NCBI GenBank assembly: GCA_902772755.1
Contig: CACYCD010000226.1
Coordinates: forward strand, 1-7,699
Length of the DNA: 7,699 bases
Direction: 5' to 3'
Origin: an uncultured Ruminococcus sp.
GTDB taxonomy: Bacteria; Bacillota; Clostridia; Oscillospirales; Acutalibacteraceae
The notes under the pieces were generated by a model. It worked only from the letters and a program-made list of their open reading frames with translations. It searched no databases and had not been told where the DNA came from. Below are positions 1 to 7,221 of this stretch, piece after piece (within the stretch, counting starts at the first letter, position 1; the number at the start of each line of letters is the position of its first letter). The position numbers and the translations under genes were made by a program.

Positions 1-1431
1 AACAATGCTTTTTTCTACCAAAGGATTGTTATTCAAGGCTTTTTCGATATCTAAGCTAAACACTTTCTTTTGTACTCCGTTGGAAATACAGAGCATATAT
101 CTTTTTATCCTGCCGACGATATGTACAAATCCCCTCTCGCTGATAAAGCCCAAATCACCGGTATGAACCCAAAGCTTGCCATCCTTGTGCTTTCTTATCA
201 CATTTTTGGTTTCGTCGGGATCGTTATGGTAGCCAAGCATAACCGACGGTGAACATACACACAACTCACCTGTTTCACCGTATTTTAATTCTTCTTCGCT
301 ATCTTCATCAAATGCAGCTACGATATTTTTTACAAACGGAACTCCCACGCTTCCCTCTTCGTAAGCGTATTTACAATTAACACTTATACCGGGACCCAAT
401 TCAGACATTCCGTATCCATTCATAATCTTGTATTGGCTGCCGTGTGATTCGAGATAATTGTTGATTTTATTCTCAACCGAGGTTGGCAGGGTATCTCCGC
501 CTGTCATCGGTTCGATCAAGAAAGATAAATCAATATCTTCATTATCATCTGCAAACGCTTCCCAGAAAGCAGGTCCGTACATAATATGATTGGGCTTAAA
601 CTTTTTGCACAATTCTGCAATAGAATCCGCCATTGGTAAACGAACGATTACCGTCATTCCTTTTGACAATGGTATCAGAAGGGAGAACACCCCAAATGCA
701 ATAAACAGCGGAAAAACCAGCAACCATTTTGAATCACTTTTCAGGTCAACATTCATTTGGCAATATTGCCATACACTGGATAAAATACCTTTACTTGACT
801 GCATAACACCCTTAGAGCCTCCTGTTGTTCCACCCGTGTAGGTAATTATGGCAGTCGAGTCAGGGTTATTGTTTATCTCCTCAATTTCAGAGAAGTTATT
901 TTTGAACGATTCCCATTTAATAAAACGGTCATTGTATACTAACTCTTTTGTTGCCGGATTTGTTTCTATTGTAATGATTTTTTCAATTGCAACCTTATCA
1001 AAAACATTGACAAACTTGCTTTGAAAAATATCTAAGGTAAAGACAAATCTTGTTTTTGTTTCGGTCAAATACTTCTTTATTTCGGCTTCCGTACTGACCC
1101 CGTAAATCAAATTTGCAACAGCACCGATTTTATTTAACGCAAAGATCAGAAATATTGTCTCGGGAGAATTGATCGTACATATAGTTACTGTATCTCCGTT
1201 TCTGACTCCAAGCTTGAACAATGCACCGGCAACTGCATCTATTTGGCTGATCATTTCGCTGTAGGTATATTCTTGTTCGTAATAATTCACAGCGACTTTA
1301 TTCGTATATTTTTTGGCAATATTATTCAGATGGTCATATAAAGTAGTGTTGGGCAAAGCTGCTTCAACAGCTTGTTTTGAATAATAATTCAGCCACGGTT
1401 TATCAATAGACGGATATCCTGTTTTTTTCAC
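1..1431 (-). CDS. Adenylate-forming (ANL superfamily) acyl-CoA synthetase-like enzyme, C-terminus cut by left edge
   Basis: I translated this gene by hand from the minus strand; 477 codons are open from position 1431 to the window edge. ANL motifs are clear: the phosphate-binding loop YTGGTTGGSKGV (residues 198-209), the adenine/aromatic motif NGYGMSELG (338-346), HTGDLG (423-428) with the ribose-binding Asp426, and the hinge motif GRIKRYM (440-446). Family enzymes activate a carboxylate with ATP as an acyl-adenylate and usually pass it to CoA or a carrier protein. The substrate cannot be read here. The large N-terminal domain is complete, but most of the C-terminal lid, including its catalytic lysine, lies outside the window. 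The start is GTG at 1431: AGGGAG sits 8 nt upstream, and an in-frame TAG lies just before it with no other start between. No membrane segment or signal peptide is seen. It has its own promoter and is separated from the operon to its right by a terminator. Whether it is a fatty-acid or an NRPS-type ligase is open. Confidence 0.9.
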   Translation of the reverse strand, partial: MKKTGYPSIDKPWLNYYSKQAVEAALPNTTLYDHLNNIAKKYTNKVAVNYYEQEYTYSEMISQIDAVAGALFKLGVRNGDTVTICTINSPETIFLIFALNKIGAVANLIYGVSTEAEIKKYLTETKTRFVFTLDIFQSKFVNVFDKVAIEKIITIETNPATKELVYNDRFIKWESFKNNFSEIEEINNNPDSTAIITYTGGTTGGSKGVMQSSKGILSSVWQYCQMNVDLKSDSKWLLVFPLFIAFGVFSLLIPLSKGMTVIVRLPMADSIAELCKKFKPNHIMYGPAFWEAFADDNEDIDLSFLIEPMTGGDTLPTSVENKINNYLESHGSQYKIMNGYGMSELGPGISVNCKYAYEEGSVGVPFVKNIVAAFDEDSEEELKYGETGELCVCSPSVMLGYHNDPDETKNVIRKHKDGKLWVHTGDLGFISERGFVHIVGRIKRYMLCISNGVQKKVFSLDIEKALNNNPLVEKSIV

Positions 1432-1462
1432 AACTAAAGCTCCCTACCTATTTAAAATCTTC

Positions 1463-1491
1463 ACTATAATAATTATATGGGTATTTGACAA
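1463..1491 (-). promoter_or_regulatory. Predicted sigma-A-type promoter of the ANL synthetase gene
   Basis: On the minus strand the -35 box TTGTCA (1486-1491) is followed after 17 bp by the -10 box TATAGT (1463-1468). This would start transcription near 1456, about 25 nt before the GTG start. The boxes match consensus at 5/6 each, and the spacing is ideal. A TATAAT lying between them is too close to the -35 to pair with it. Confidence 0.65.
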
Positions 1492-1555
1492 AAATTGCAA
1501 TAGGGCTTGTTGGAAAAATTCAAAATATCCGTTGCTTCATTGTAAGCTTTCAGAT

Positions 1556-1714
1556 TATTCACTATTCATTTTTCTTTATTAATTATTCATTAAAATAGTG
1601 TTTAGCGGAAAAGCCGATGAATAGTGAATAGTGAATAGTGAATAATGAATAATCAGATAACCCCTAGGCAACTCCGTATTATTCACTATTCATTATTCTT
1701 TATTCATTATTCAT
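1556..1714. repeat. Palindromic heptad-repeat element: three 35-bp blocks of five 7-bp units
   Basis: Three blocks each hold five consecutive 7-mers. The left block (1556-1590) and right block (1680-1714) read TATTCAY-like units; the middle block (1617-1651) reads RTGAATA, the reverse complement. Left and right blocks are identical at 33 of 35 positions. The middle block can pair with either one. With the right block I count 30 Watson-Crick pairs, 3 G-U wobbles (plus-strand RNA) and 2 mismatches over 35 positions, closing a 28-nt loop; the left-middle loop is 26 nt. The element fills the gap between the operon terminator and the synthetase promoter and encodes nothing recognisable. It could be a REP- or MITE-like dispersed element or a local expansion. 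I recall similar TTCACTATTCAT arrays between genes of gut Firmicutes but cannot confirm that here. Confidence 0.85.
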
Positions 1715-1731
1715 TTTTCCTGACGTTTTTC

Positions 1732-1765
1732 GCATAATTAAGGTGGGCGGAGATTTCCGCCCACC
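1732..1765 (-). terminator. Hairpin terminator of the secreted-protein operon
   Basis: A perfect 9-bp inverted repeat, GGTGGGCGG (1742-1750) and CCGCCCACC (1757-1765), closes a 6-nt loop 43 bp after the stop codon of the small gene. On the minus strand it is followed by TTAATTATG, only moderately U-rich. On the plus strand it is followed by GGTTTTGTTGT, so it may work in both directions. Position and stem strength support termination of the minus-strand operon. Confidence 0.75.
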
Positions 1766-1808
1766 GGTTTTGTTGTATTATGTTTGCTGTATTATGCTTG
1801 CTGTCGGA

Positions 1809-2003
1809 CTAGTGGGGGTTCCAGCCTTCGTAGTCGCTGCTGCTGCCGGAGCCTCCGCTTTCTCCTCCGCTCTCGCCGCCTTCGCCGCCTTCGCCGCTGT
1901 GGGGGTTCCAGCCTTCGTAATCGTCGGGACCGGAGGTTGTGATCATGTCCTCGGGGTCAAGCTCGATTATTTCCAGCTCCAATCTCTCGTACGCTTCTTT
2001 CAT
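1809..2003 (-). CDS. Small acidic Gly/Ser-rich protein with duplicated DYEGWNPH motif, coupled to the large secreted protein
   Basis: A 64-residue protein of unknown function. The ATG at 2003 is preceded by AAGGAGG with 7 nt spacing; a TTG one codon upstream is a poorer start. Residues 1-25 (MKEAYERLEL..., ending DMITTSG) are charged with alternating hydrophobics and contain no Cys and no export signal. Residues 36-56 are a linker of Gly, Ser and Glu only. The octapeptide DYEGWNPH occurs at 28-35 and again as the last eight residues, 57-64. The two DNA copies (1812-1835 and 1899-1922) match at 23 of 24 bases. The gene starts 12 nt after the stop of the large secreted protein and shares its ribosome binding site with that stop codon. 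The N-terminal pattern K-x-Y-E-x-x-x-x-E-I-I-E-L-x-x-x-D-x-I-T-T-S-G resembles short proteins I recall next to other clostridial genes, which is unverified. A precursor-peptide role (leader plus repeated core) is possible, but no modifying enzyme is visible. Confidence 0.85.
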   Translation of the reverse strand: MKEAYERLELEIIELDPEDMITTSGPDDYEGWNPHSGEGGEGGESGGESGGSGSSSDYEGWNPH

Positions 2004-2010
2004 CAAACGA

Positions 2011-2018
2011 CCTCCTTA
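2011..2018 (-). promoter_or_regulatory. Ribosome binding site overlapping the upstream stop codon (translational coupling)
   Basis: The minus strand reads TAAGGAGG: the TAA stop of the large gene (2016-2018) supplies the first bases of a near-perfect Shine-Dalgarno sequence for the small gene. Ribosomes ending the large protein are therefore placed directly on the start site of the small one, 7 nt ahead. This also fixes the ATG at 2003 as the start. Confidence 0.85.
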
Positions 2019-5000
2019 TTCTGCGAAATAGGCGTTTGCTGCCTGATTGTACCAGTAGGTTGCGGAAACAAGCTGTCTGGTGTTGTAGGGAACGTTGGGA
2101 TTTTCCAAGCACTCACGCACGTAATCGAGTACGCTGTAGTGGTAACTGCTTCTTCCGATCTTGATGGTGTACGGGGTATCGAGGTCGGCGGCCGCGATAT
2201 CGGGCAGTTCAAAGTAGATCTTGCCGTTTTTCTCGGTATAGCTTACCGGCTCGCCGTCGAAGGTCACGCTGTCCTTCACCTCATCAAATTTTGCCTGATC
2301 GGTGATGGTGTAGTAGTGACGCATCGAGGTCTCCGACAGGTAAACGATCGTTGTACCTGCGTATTCCAGACCGTACTTGTCCAGTCCGTCCTCCATATCG
2401 CTGGGGGTGGTGGTGATCATAGATGGAGTTACCTTCTGCATATTGTAATCGATCTCATCATTAGCCAAATCATTTGTATTGCGTTCAAAGTTGATCTGTG
2501 CTTTTGCACCGTAGTCGAGCATTGTCTTGATAAGTCTTTCCAGATTTTCGTAGGACTTTGCACCGGTGCCGGTGTATTTGTTTCTGAAATCGTCGGACAG
2601 GATCGTATTGCAGTACTCCTTTGCGGAGAATGTACTTGAGCTGACCTCTTCGCCGTTTACCGTCAATGTCGCAGTGATATTACTTGTCATCTCTGCTACC
2701 GGCATGGGAAGTGATGCGAGGAAGCCGTTATCAGTAACTTTATCCGCCGACAGAGCAACGCTCTCGGTTTTCTCAACACCGTTTACTGTCCATGTAAATG
2801 TAACAGTTGCATCGTTTTGCAGATCCTCCTCGGTGACGGCAAAGTAGTAGTTTACTCCGATGTCGCCGCCAAGCGTCAGGCTGTGACCGCTGCAGCAGCT
2901 TCCGATAACTTCCTTTGAATCTGTATAGGTCGTGCCGTCCAGTTCGGCAGCTGCGGTGTAGGTTGTCTTACAGCTCTCAACGTCGATATGATTAGTAATT
3001 TCCGCATCTGCAGTTTCTTCGTGACCGCAGACTGTGCAGATGACAGTTGCCGTTGCACTGTCGTATTCATCTGACCAACACCAGTCAGGCGTGTCATAGC
3101 TGTGACCCGTTGCAGGGATAACAGTGCTGTTGATCCTGTTCTTGCCCTGTGAATCGGAGAAATACTTCTGATTTGCTTCATCGTGCCAGTATTCAACGCT
3201 GCCTTCCTCGGTACATGTCGGAGCGACCTGTTCGTGGTGAGTGAGAGATAGCTGCGGAATAACAGCCGTTACCTCTCTGCTAAGCTCGGTATTGCATTTT
3301 GAGCAGCGAACTACCGAATAACGATATCCGTCAGCTGTGTAAGTAGCAGCTGTGGTCGTTTCTGTCGGCTGACCGGCAGTATGGCCTGTTGCAGGAGTTA
3401 CCCAAGAATTATTTTGTATACCGACAAGCTCTCCGTTTTCAAGCTTACAAGTTCCTCCGTTAGAGTCGATAAAATACTCTATATTTCCGTCTTCCGTGCA
3501 GGTCGCTGCTTTTGCGGCTACTTTTGTTAAAAGCATATAAGTGACTTTAACCTCTTTGATTTGTACAACGGATGAGCCATACAAACGCACTGTGGGTTCA
3601 TAGGGTATGTCGGAAAAAGTAACTACTATGTCATTAATGGTTCTTGTACCGCTTGTACATTGAACTCTGTCTGCATCGTAATAACCCACTGTTGCCTTGA
3701 TCTCGCTAATGGCATAATCACCGTTTTTCGATGTAATAGTGGCATAAGTATTCGATCTTATTTTGAAGCCGTCCTTATCTCCGGCATCATCACAGGTTAT
3801 TATTATGTTTTGACCTGTATAGGTATTCTGTCGAGAATCGGTTTGCAGTGTTTCGGTCATCGGATCGGGAATCGTCGTTTTCGGGATAACCGACAAGGTT
3901 TCTCTGCTGAGCTCCTCATGGCAGACAGTACAATAAGTGACCCTGTCATGCGAACCGGTGGTTGTGAAGGTAGCAGGAATGTCCTCTTCTACGGGAGTGC
4001 CGGCGGTATGGCCCGTTGCAGGAAGTACCCATGAATTTTCTGCAATAGCAACGAGCTTTCCGTTTTCGATCTGACAATATCCTCTCTCAGAGTCGATATA
4101 GTACGCTGTATTTCCGCTTTCGGTACAGGTCGGTGCTTTGGCGTTTACTTTTGTTACCGCAAAATAATCTACTTCTACCTCTCTGATCTGTACGGCGGAA
4201 GTACCGCTCAAACTCAGTGAGGTTTCGCTCATATCAGAAAAAGTAACAACATTGCCGTCAATGGTTCTTGTACCGCTTGAACATTGTACGCTGTCGGGGC
4301 TGTAATTACCCACAGTAAGCTTAACGCCTATAATTACTGAGTTGTTGTTCAAGGCTTTGATGTTGGCAAAATTTTCTGAGCTTATGCTGAAGCCGTGAGC
4401 ATCTCCGCAATCATCGCAGGATATTCTAAAGCTTTCGCCTGTATAAACAGTCTTATCGGAATGTGTCTGCAGTGTTTCAATGGAATAATCGGGAATCTGT
4501 ATCACCGGAATAACCGACAACACTTCTCTGCTGAGCTCCTCATGGCAGACGGAACAGTAAACAACGCTGTCATGTGAGCCCTCGGTCGTAAAGGTAGCAG
4601 GAATGTCCTCTTCTACAGGCTCAGCCGGAGTATGAGGTGATTTGGGGATCTCCCAGGAATTTTCTTCGATCGCAACACGTTCTCCGTTTTCAAATATCCA
4701 ATATCCTCCGTCGGAGTCCGCATAATACTCTGTATTGCCGGCTTGTTCACAGGTCGGTTCTTTTGCGGTTACTTTCGTTAATAAGTAATAACGGATCTCA
4801 ACCTCTTTGATCTGTACAACGGAAGAGCCGTTCAAACGCAGTGAAGTTTCACACATATTAGAGAAGGTAACGATATTGCCGCTGACAGTCTTTGTACCGC
4901 TTGAACACTGAACATCACTCGGAGTATAATAACCCACAGTGAGCTTAACGCCGACAATGACCGCCCTGCTGTCCAGCGGTGTAATATCAGCAAAGTCATT

Positions 5001-7064
5001 GCTTCTCAATCTGAAGCCGTCATCATCTCCGTCATCGTCACAGGTTATTTTAAACTTTTCACCTGTATAGACAGACTGAACGGTATTTGTCTGCAGTGTT
5101 TCAGTCAAATAAGTGGGGATCGGTACCATTGGAATAACAGATACAGTTTCTCTGCTGAGTTCCATATGACAATTATTGCAGTAAACGACACTGTCGACAT
5201 GACCCTCGGTTGTGTAGGTGGCAGGGGTCGTTTCTTCTACAGGATCACCGGCAGTATGACCTGTTGCGGGAAGCTTCCAATAACTGTCCGGCATCTCAAC
5301 AAAGTTTCCATTTTCTATTCTGCCATAAGCACTTCCGTCAGGGACTCTGTAGATCTTCGTGCTTGAACCGTCTTCCGTACAGGTCGCTGCTTTTTTGGGA
5401 ATTATCTCCAAGGTCAGATAATATATAATAACCTCTTGGACATTATTTGTTTCTGAGGCAGTCAAGTTTATGGAATGTTCATTGACACCACGAAAAGATG
5501 CAGCCTGATAAACGTAGATACTCTTTCGTACACCGCTTGAACAGGTAATAGATTCTTTGTCGCCGTGACCCAAAATCAGATCAACGCCGGTAATAACAGC
5601 ATCTCCGTAAATTGATGTTATTTTTGCACTTTTGCCGGGTGACAATTCAAAACCGGAATTATTTACTCCATCGGCACAGGTTATTTTAAAATAATCACCT
5701 GTGTAGCTTGTTGACTGGTAATTAGTTTCCAGCGTTTCGGTCTGTTCGGTGAGATAAATCGGTTTTAGCGGGACATCGCTGTTATGCACTCTGCTGAGTT
5801 CCTCGTGGCAAGTTGTACAGTAAACGACCGTATCATCATAACCTACTTCCGTATATGAAGCGTAGTGATCGTTTACGGGTTCGCCGGGATCATGAGACGC
5901 AGGAATTACCCATGAGCCTTCTTCAACGACAACGCAGTCGCCGTCATCGTCAAGCTGACCATATCGTCCATCGGGGGAAATATAATACTCTTCATTGCCG
6001 TCTTCTGTGCAGGTTTTAGCCTTTGCATCTACTTTTGTCAAATTTCTGCAAGGATTAAATTGTATTTCAACCTTTTTGACGTTTACATCATTCATATCAA
6101 AAGTGGCGTTAAAAGTAACGGAATAGTCGTTAATATCGGAAAAAGTAACCGTTTTGCCGTCAACCTTTTTTGTTCCCTTTGAGCATTGGATCCTATCGGG
6201 ATTGTCATAACCAATAGTAAGCTTTATGTTGATAATACGGCTTCCGCTATAGCCGTCTACCGTCGCAATAGTGGCTGATTTTGATTCGTTTAATGCGAAA
6301 CCGGAACTATCTCCTTTATTCTGACAGGTTACTTTGAAAAACTCACCTGTATATGTATTTTGGTTGGTATTTGTATCAATTGCTTCGATCTCCCCATAAG
6401 CAATACAATCCTTTGCAGGGATAATGATATGCTCTCTGCTGAGTTCCTCATTACACCCTGAGCAGTAAACGACCGAATCATAAGAGCCTTCGTTTTCGTG
6501 GATAGGGGCAACGTAGTTTTCCCTTTCTGCTGCAGCAGGAGTATGTGTCCCCTGATAAATAATTTCAACAGACGTAACAGTGTCATAGATATACGAATTT
6601 GATTTAGAATAATCAAGTGTTACGGAAGCCGAGTTGATATCCGAAACTACGATCGTTGAACCGCCGTCTGTTACTGTGATATTTCCTTTATCGGATTTTG
6701 CATAAGCGGTACCGTTATAGTCTTGACTTAAATGATAAATCACTTTGGAAATACTACTTCCGTTATGATCGGTAATTGTTACAGGATAAGTGTTAGCTAA
6801 ACGCAAACCGTTGTTGTACAATTTGCCACTGACTTGTACATATTTATCTCCGTATGATTGTCCGTAATCGTGTTGGAATACAGCATCATTGGTATCATAA
6901 TAATCCCAGCTGGCAAGTTCAGGGTTGTTGGTTTGCAGCGGAATGTTGAACGAAAAGCAGTTCTCGCTCGCCGCACTTGCCGTGACAGGTGCCGCAGCAA
7001 ACACACTTACTACCATCAGCAGTGAAAGCAGCAGGCTGATGGGTTTTCTGAAATTTTTCTTCAT
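2016..7064 (-). CDS. Large secreted modular repeat protein with CxxC modules, 1682 residues
   Basis: Start ATG 7064 is chosen because AAAGGAGG lies 7 nt upstream and a signal peptide begins there: KKNFRK, a hydrophobic core at about 9-25, and a probable cut after the alanines near 30-32. Residues 33-226 are a diverged first module. Five clear modules follow (227-442, 443-654, 655-862, 863-1070, 1071-1274). Each has a beta-rich half with conserved YTG..F.ITC and VQCSSGT, then a half with TCTE.GN, ENG, PATGHTAG and VVYCxxCHEELSRE. Residues 1275-1391 are a related degenerate segment (TCTEEG, YFSD, ATGHSY, CTVCGHEE). Residues 1395-1682 form a different C-terminal domain (GHSLTLGGDIGVNYYF, LIKTMLDYGAKAQ) of a type I recall in clostridial surface proteins. 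About 44 cysteines are present, many for an exported Firmicutes protein. I see no LPxTG, dockerin, S-layer or transmembrane anchor and no catalytic signature, so an adhesive, structural or metal/glycan-binding role is only inferred. It is the first gene of a two-gene operon. Confidence 0.93.
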   Translation of the reverse strand: MKKNFRKPISLLLSLLMVVSVFAAAPVTASAASENCFSFNIPLQTNNPELASWDYYDTNDAVFQHDYGQSYGDKYVQVSGKLYNNGLRLANTYPVTITDHNGSSISKVIYHLSQDYNGTAYAKSDKGNITVTDGGSTIVVSDINSASVTLDYSKSNSYIYDTVTSVEIIYQGTHTPAAAERENYVAPIHENEGSYDSVVYCSGCNEELSREHIIIPAKDCIAYGEIEAIDTNTNQNTYTGEFFKVTCQNKGDSSGFALNESKSATIATVDGYSGSRIINIKLTIGYDNPDRIQCSKGTKKVDGKTVTFSDINDYSVTFNATFDMNDVNVKKVEIQFNPCRNLTKVDAKAKTCTEDGNEEYYISPDGRYGQLDDDGDCVVVEEGSWVIPASHDPGEPVNDHYASYTEVGYDDTVVYCTTCHEELSRVHNSDVPLKPIYLTEQTETLETNYQSTSYTGDYFKITCADGVNNSGFELSPGKSAKITSIYGDAVITGVDLILGHGDKESITCSSGVRKSIYVYQAASFRGVNEHSINLTASETNNVQEVIIYYLTLEIIPKKAATCTEDGSSTKIYRVPDGSAYGRIENGNFVEMPDSYWKLPATGHTAGDPVEETTPATYTTEGHVDSVVYCNNCHMELSRETVSVIPMVPIPTYLTETLQTNTVQSVYTGEKFKITCDDDGDDDGFRLRSNDFADITPLDSRAVIVGVKLTVGYYTPSDVQCSSGTKTVSGNIVTFSNMCETSLRLNGSSVVQIKEVEIRYYLLTKVTAKEPTCEQAGNTEYYADSDGGYWIFENGERVAIEENSWEIPKSPHTPAEPVEEDIPATFTTEGSHDSVVYCSVCHEELSREVLSVIPVIQIPDYSIETLQTHSDKTVYTGESFRISCDDCGDAHGFSISSENFANIKALNNNSVIIGVKLTVGNYSPDSVQCSSGTRTIDGNVVTFSDMSETSLSLSGTSAVQIREVEVDYFAVTKVNAKAPTCTESGNTAYYIDSERGYCQIENGKLVAIAENSWVLPATGHTAGTPVEEDIPATFTTTGSHDRVTYCTVCHEELSRETLSVIPKTTIPDPMTETLQTDSRQNTYTGQNIIITCDDAGDKDGFKIRSNTYATITSKNGDYAISEIKATVGYYDADRVQCTSGTRTINDIVVTFSDIPYEPTVRLYGSSVVQIKEVKVTYMLLTKVAAKAATCTEDGNIEYFIDSNGGTCKLENGELVGIQNNSWVTPATGHTAGQPTETTTAATYTADGYRYSVVRCSKCNTELSREVTAVIPQLSLTHHEQVAPTCTEEGSVEYWHDEANQKYFSDSQGKNRINSTVIPATGHSYDTPDWCWSDEYDSATATVICTVCGHEETADAEITNHIDVESCKTTYTAAAELDGTTYTDSKEVIGSCCSGHSLTLGGDIGVNYYFAVTEEDLQNDATVTFTWTVNGVEKTESVALSADKVTDNGFLASLPMPVAEMTSNITATLTVNGEEVSSSTFSAKEYCNTILSDDFRNKYTGTGAKSYENLERLIKTMLDYGAKAQINFERNTNDLANDEIDYNMQKVTPSMITTTPSDMEDGLDKYGLEYAGTTIVYLSETSMRHYYTITDQAKFDEVKDSVTFDGEPVSYTEKNGKIYFELPDIAAADLDTPYTIKIGRSSYHYSVLDYVRECLENPNVPYNTRQLVSATYWYNQAANAYFAE
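3243..6386 (-). repeat. Tandem array of five protein modules, about 204-216 residues each
   Basis: Internal repeats of the large protein. Module boundaries set at the E-T-L-x-T-[ND] motif are 5739-6386, 5103-5738, 4479-5102, 3855-4478 and 3243-3854. Modules three and four are each exactly 624 bp. DNA stretches such as GCTGAGCTCCTCATGGCAGA recur 624 bp apart near 3908 and 4532, as does AAGGTAGCAGGAATGTCCTC at 3967 and 4591. Copies nearer the C-terminus are more alike than the N-terminal ones, which vary in length. A sixth, strongly diverged copy lies upstream at about 6387-6968 and lacks the TCTE.GN segment. The pattern suggests stepwise tandem duplication with recent homogenisation of the later copies. 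Confidence 0.9.
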
Positions 7065-7071
7065 ACGATAT

Positions 7072-7079
7072 CCTCCTTT
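7072..7079 (-). promoter_or_regulatory. Ribosome binding site that fixes the start of the large secreted protein
   Basis: The minus strand reads AAAGGAGG, 7 nt before the ATG at 7064. It excludes the in-frame ATG at 7145, which would add 27 residues ahead of an otherwise normal signal peptide and has no Shine-Dalgarno sequence. Confidence 0.9.
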
Positions 7080-7088
7080 AAATTTGGA

Positions 7089-7130
7089 CAGGCGGCTTTG
7101 TGACGAGCTTGTCACATAGCCTGTTTTTTT
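7089..7130 (+). terminator. Terminator-like hairpin inside the operon leader, oriented on the plus strand
   Basis: The plus strand reads GGCT-t-TGTGAC, loop GAGCTT, GTCACA-t-AGCC (7094-7121), then TG and seven T (7124-7130): ten base pairs with one T-T mismatch and a U-run, the form of an intrinsic terminator. No plus-strand gene lies to its left in the window. It may stop antisense transcription toward the divergent region. In the minus-strand mRNA the same bases simply form a stem-loop starting 14 nt upstream of the ribosome binding site. Confidence 0.5.
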
Positions 7131-7221
7131 AAGCCTATTACACAAATATGATCTCCGCCTCGCCTTCCGCCAAGTGCATATCTGAAAATCAGAAGCAGTA
7201 TTACGCTACTCCCCTATGGTA

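Larger units (their letters stand above)
7065..7215 (-). promoter_or_regulatory. Structured 5' leader of the secreted-protein operon, riboswitch-like
   Basis: From the predicted start near 7215, the transcript carries about 150 nt before the first gene. Its 5' end reads AGGGGAGTAGCG (about 7204-7215). GGGGAGUAGC is the conserved 5' core I know from yybP-ykoY (manganese) riboswitches. Two small stems follow (AGTAG/CTGCT and TCTGA/TCAGA), then a GGCGGAAGGCGAGGCGG stretch, then a strong hairpin at 7094-7121. The segment AGGCGG could instead pair with CCGCCT at 7090-7095, which overlaps the hairpin's 3' side, so two exclusive folds are conceivable. Against a true yybP-ykoY element, I find no good 3' partner for the 5' stem and no clear GAGACC. 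The gene it precedes is also not a usual metal transporter. Confidence 0.4.

Noticed and set aside
590..841. 83-codon plus-strand open frame
   Set aside because: It lies antisense to the conserved core of the ANL synthetase, including the phosphate-binding loop, and is a reverse-strand shadow.
1556..1714. CRISPR array
   Set aside because: The units are 7-bp direct heptads with no spacers, arranged as inverted blocks. No repeat-spacer periodicity and no cas genes are visible.
1809..2003. Confident call as a RiPP precursor
   Set aside because: The leader-plus-repeat layout is suggestive, but the repeat holds no Cys, Ser or Thr and no maturation or export gene is in the window, so this was kept only as a hypothesis.
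1743..2639. 298-codon plus-strand open frame with Ala/Val/Phe-rich sequence
   Set aside because: It lies antisense to the small gene and to the C-terminal domain of the large one. Its composition is what the reverse of Gly/Ser/Glu codons gives, and it overlaps the terminator stem. No ribosome binding site is seen.
2876..3196. 106-codon minus-strand open frame in another frame of the large gene
   Set aside because: It is an out-of-frame reading of the TCTE/CTVCGHEE segment, which is continuous in the main frame. No ribosome binding site is present.
2016..7064. Dockerin, LPxTG or glycoside hydrolase annotation for the large protein
   Set aside because: No calcium-loop dockerin repeats, sorting signal or catalytic domain can be found. 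Such parts are common in similar clostridial proteins but are absent from this sequence.
7062..7145. Upstream in-frame ATG at 7145 as the start of the large protein
   Set aside because: It would translate the leader hairpin, has no Shine-Dalgarno sequence, and would put 27 extra residues before a complete signal peptide that has a perfect ribosome binding site.
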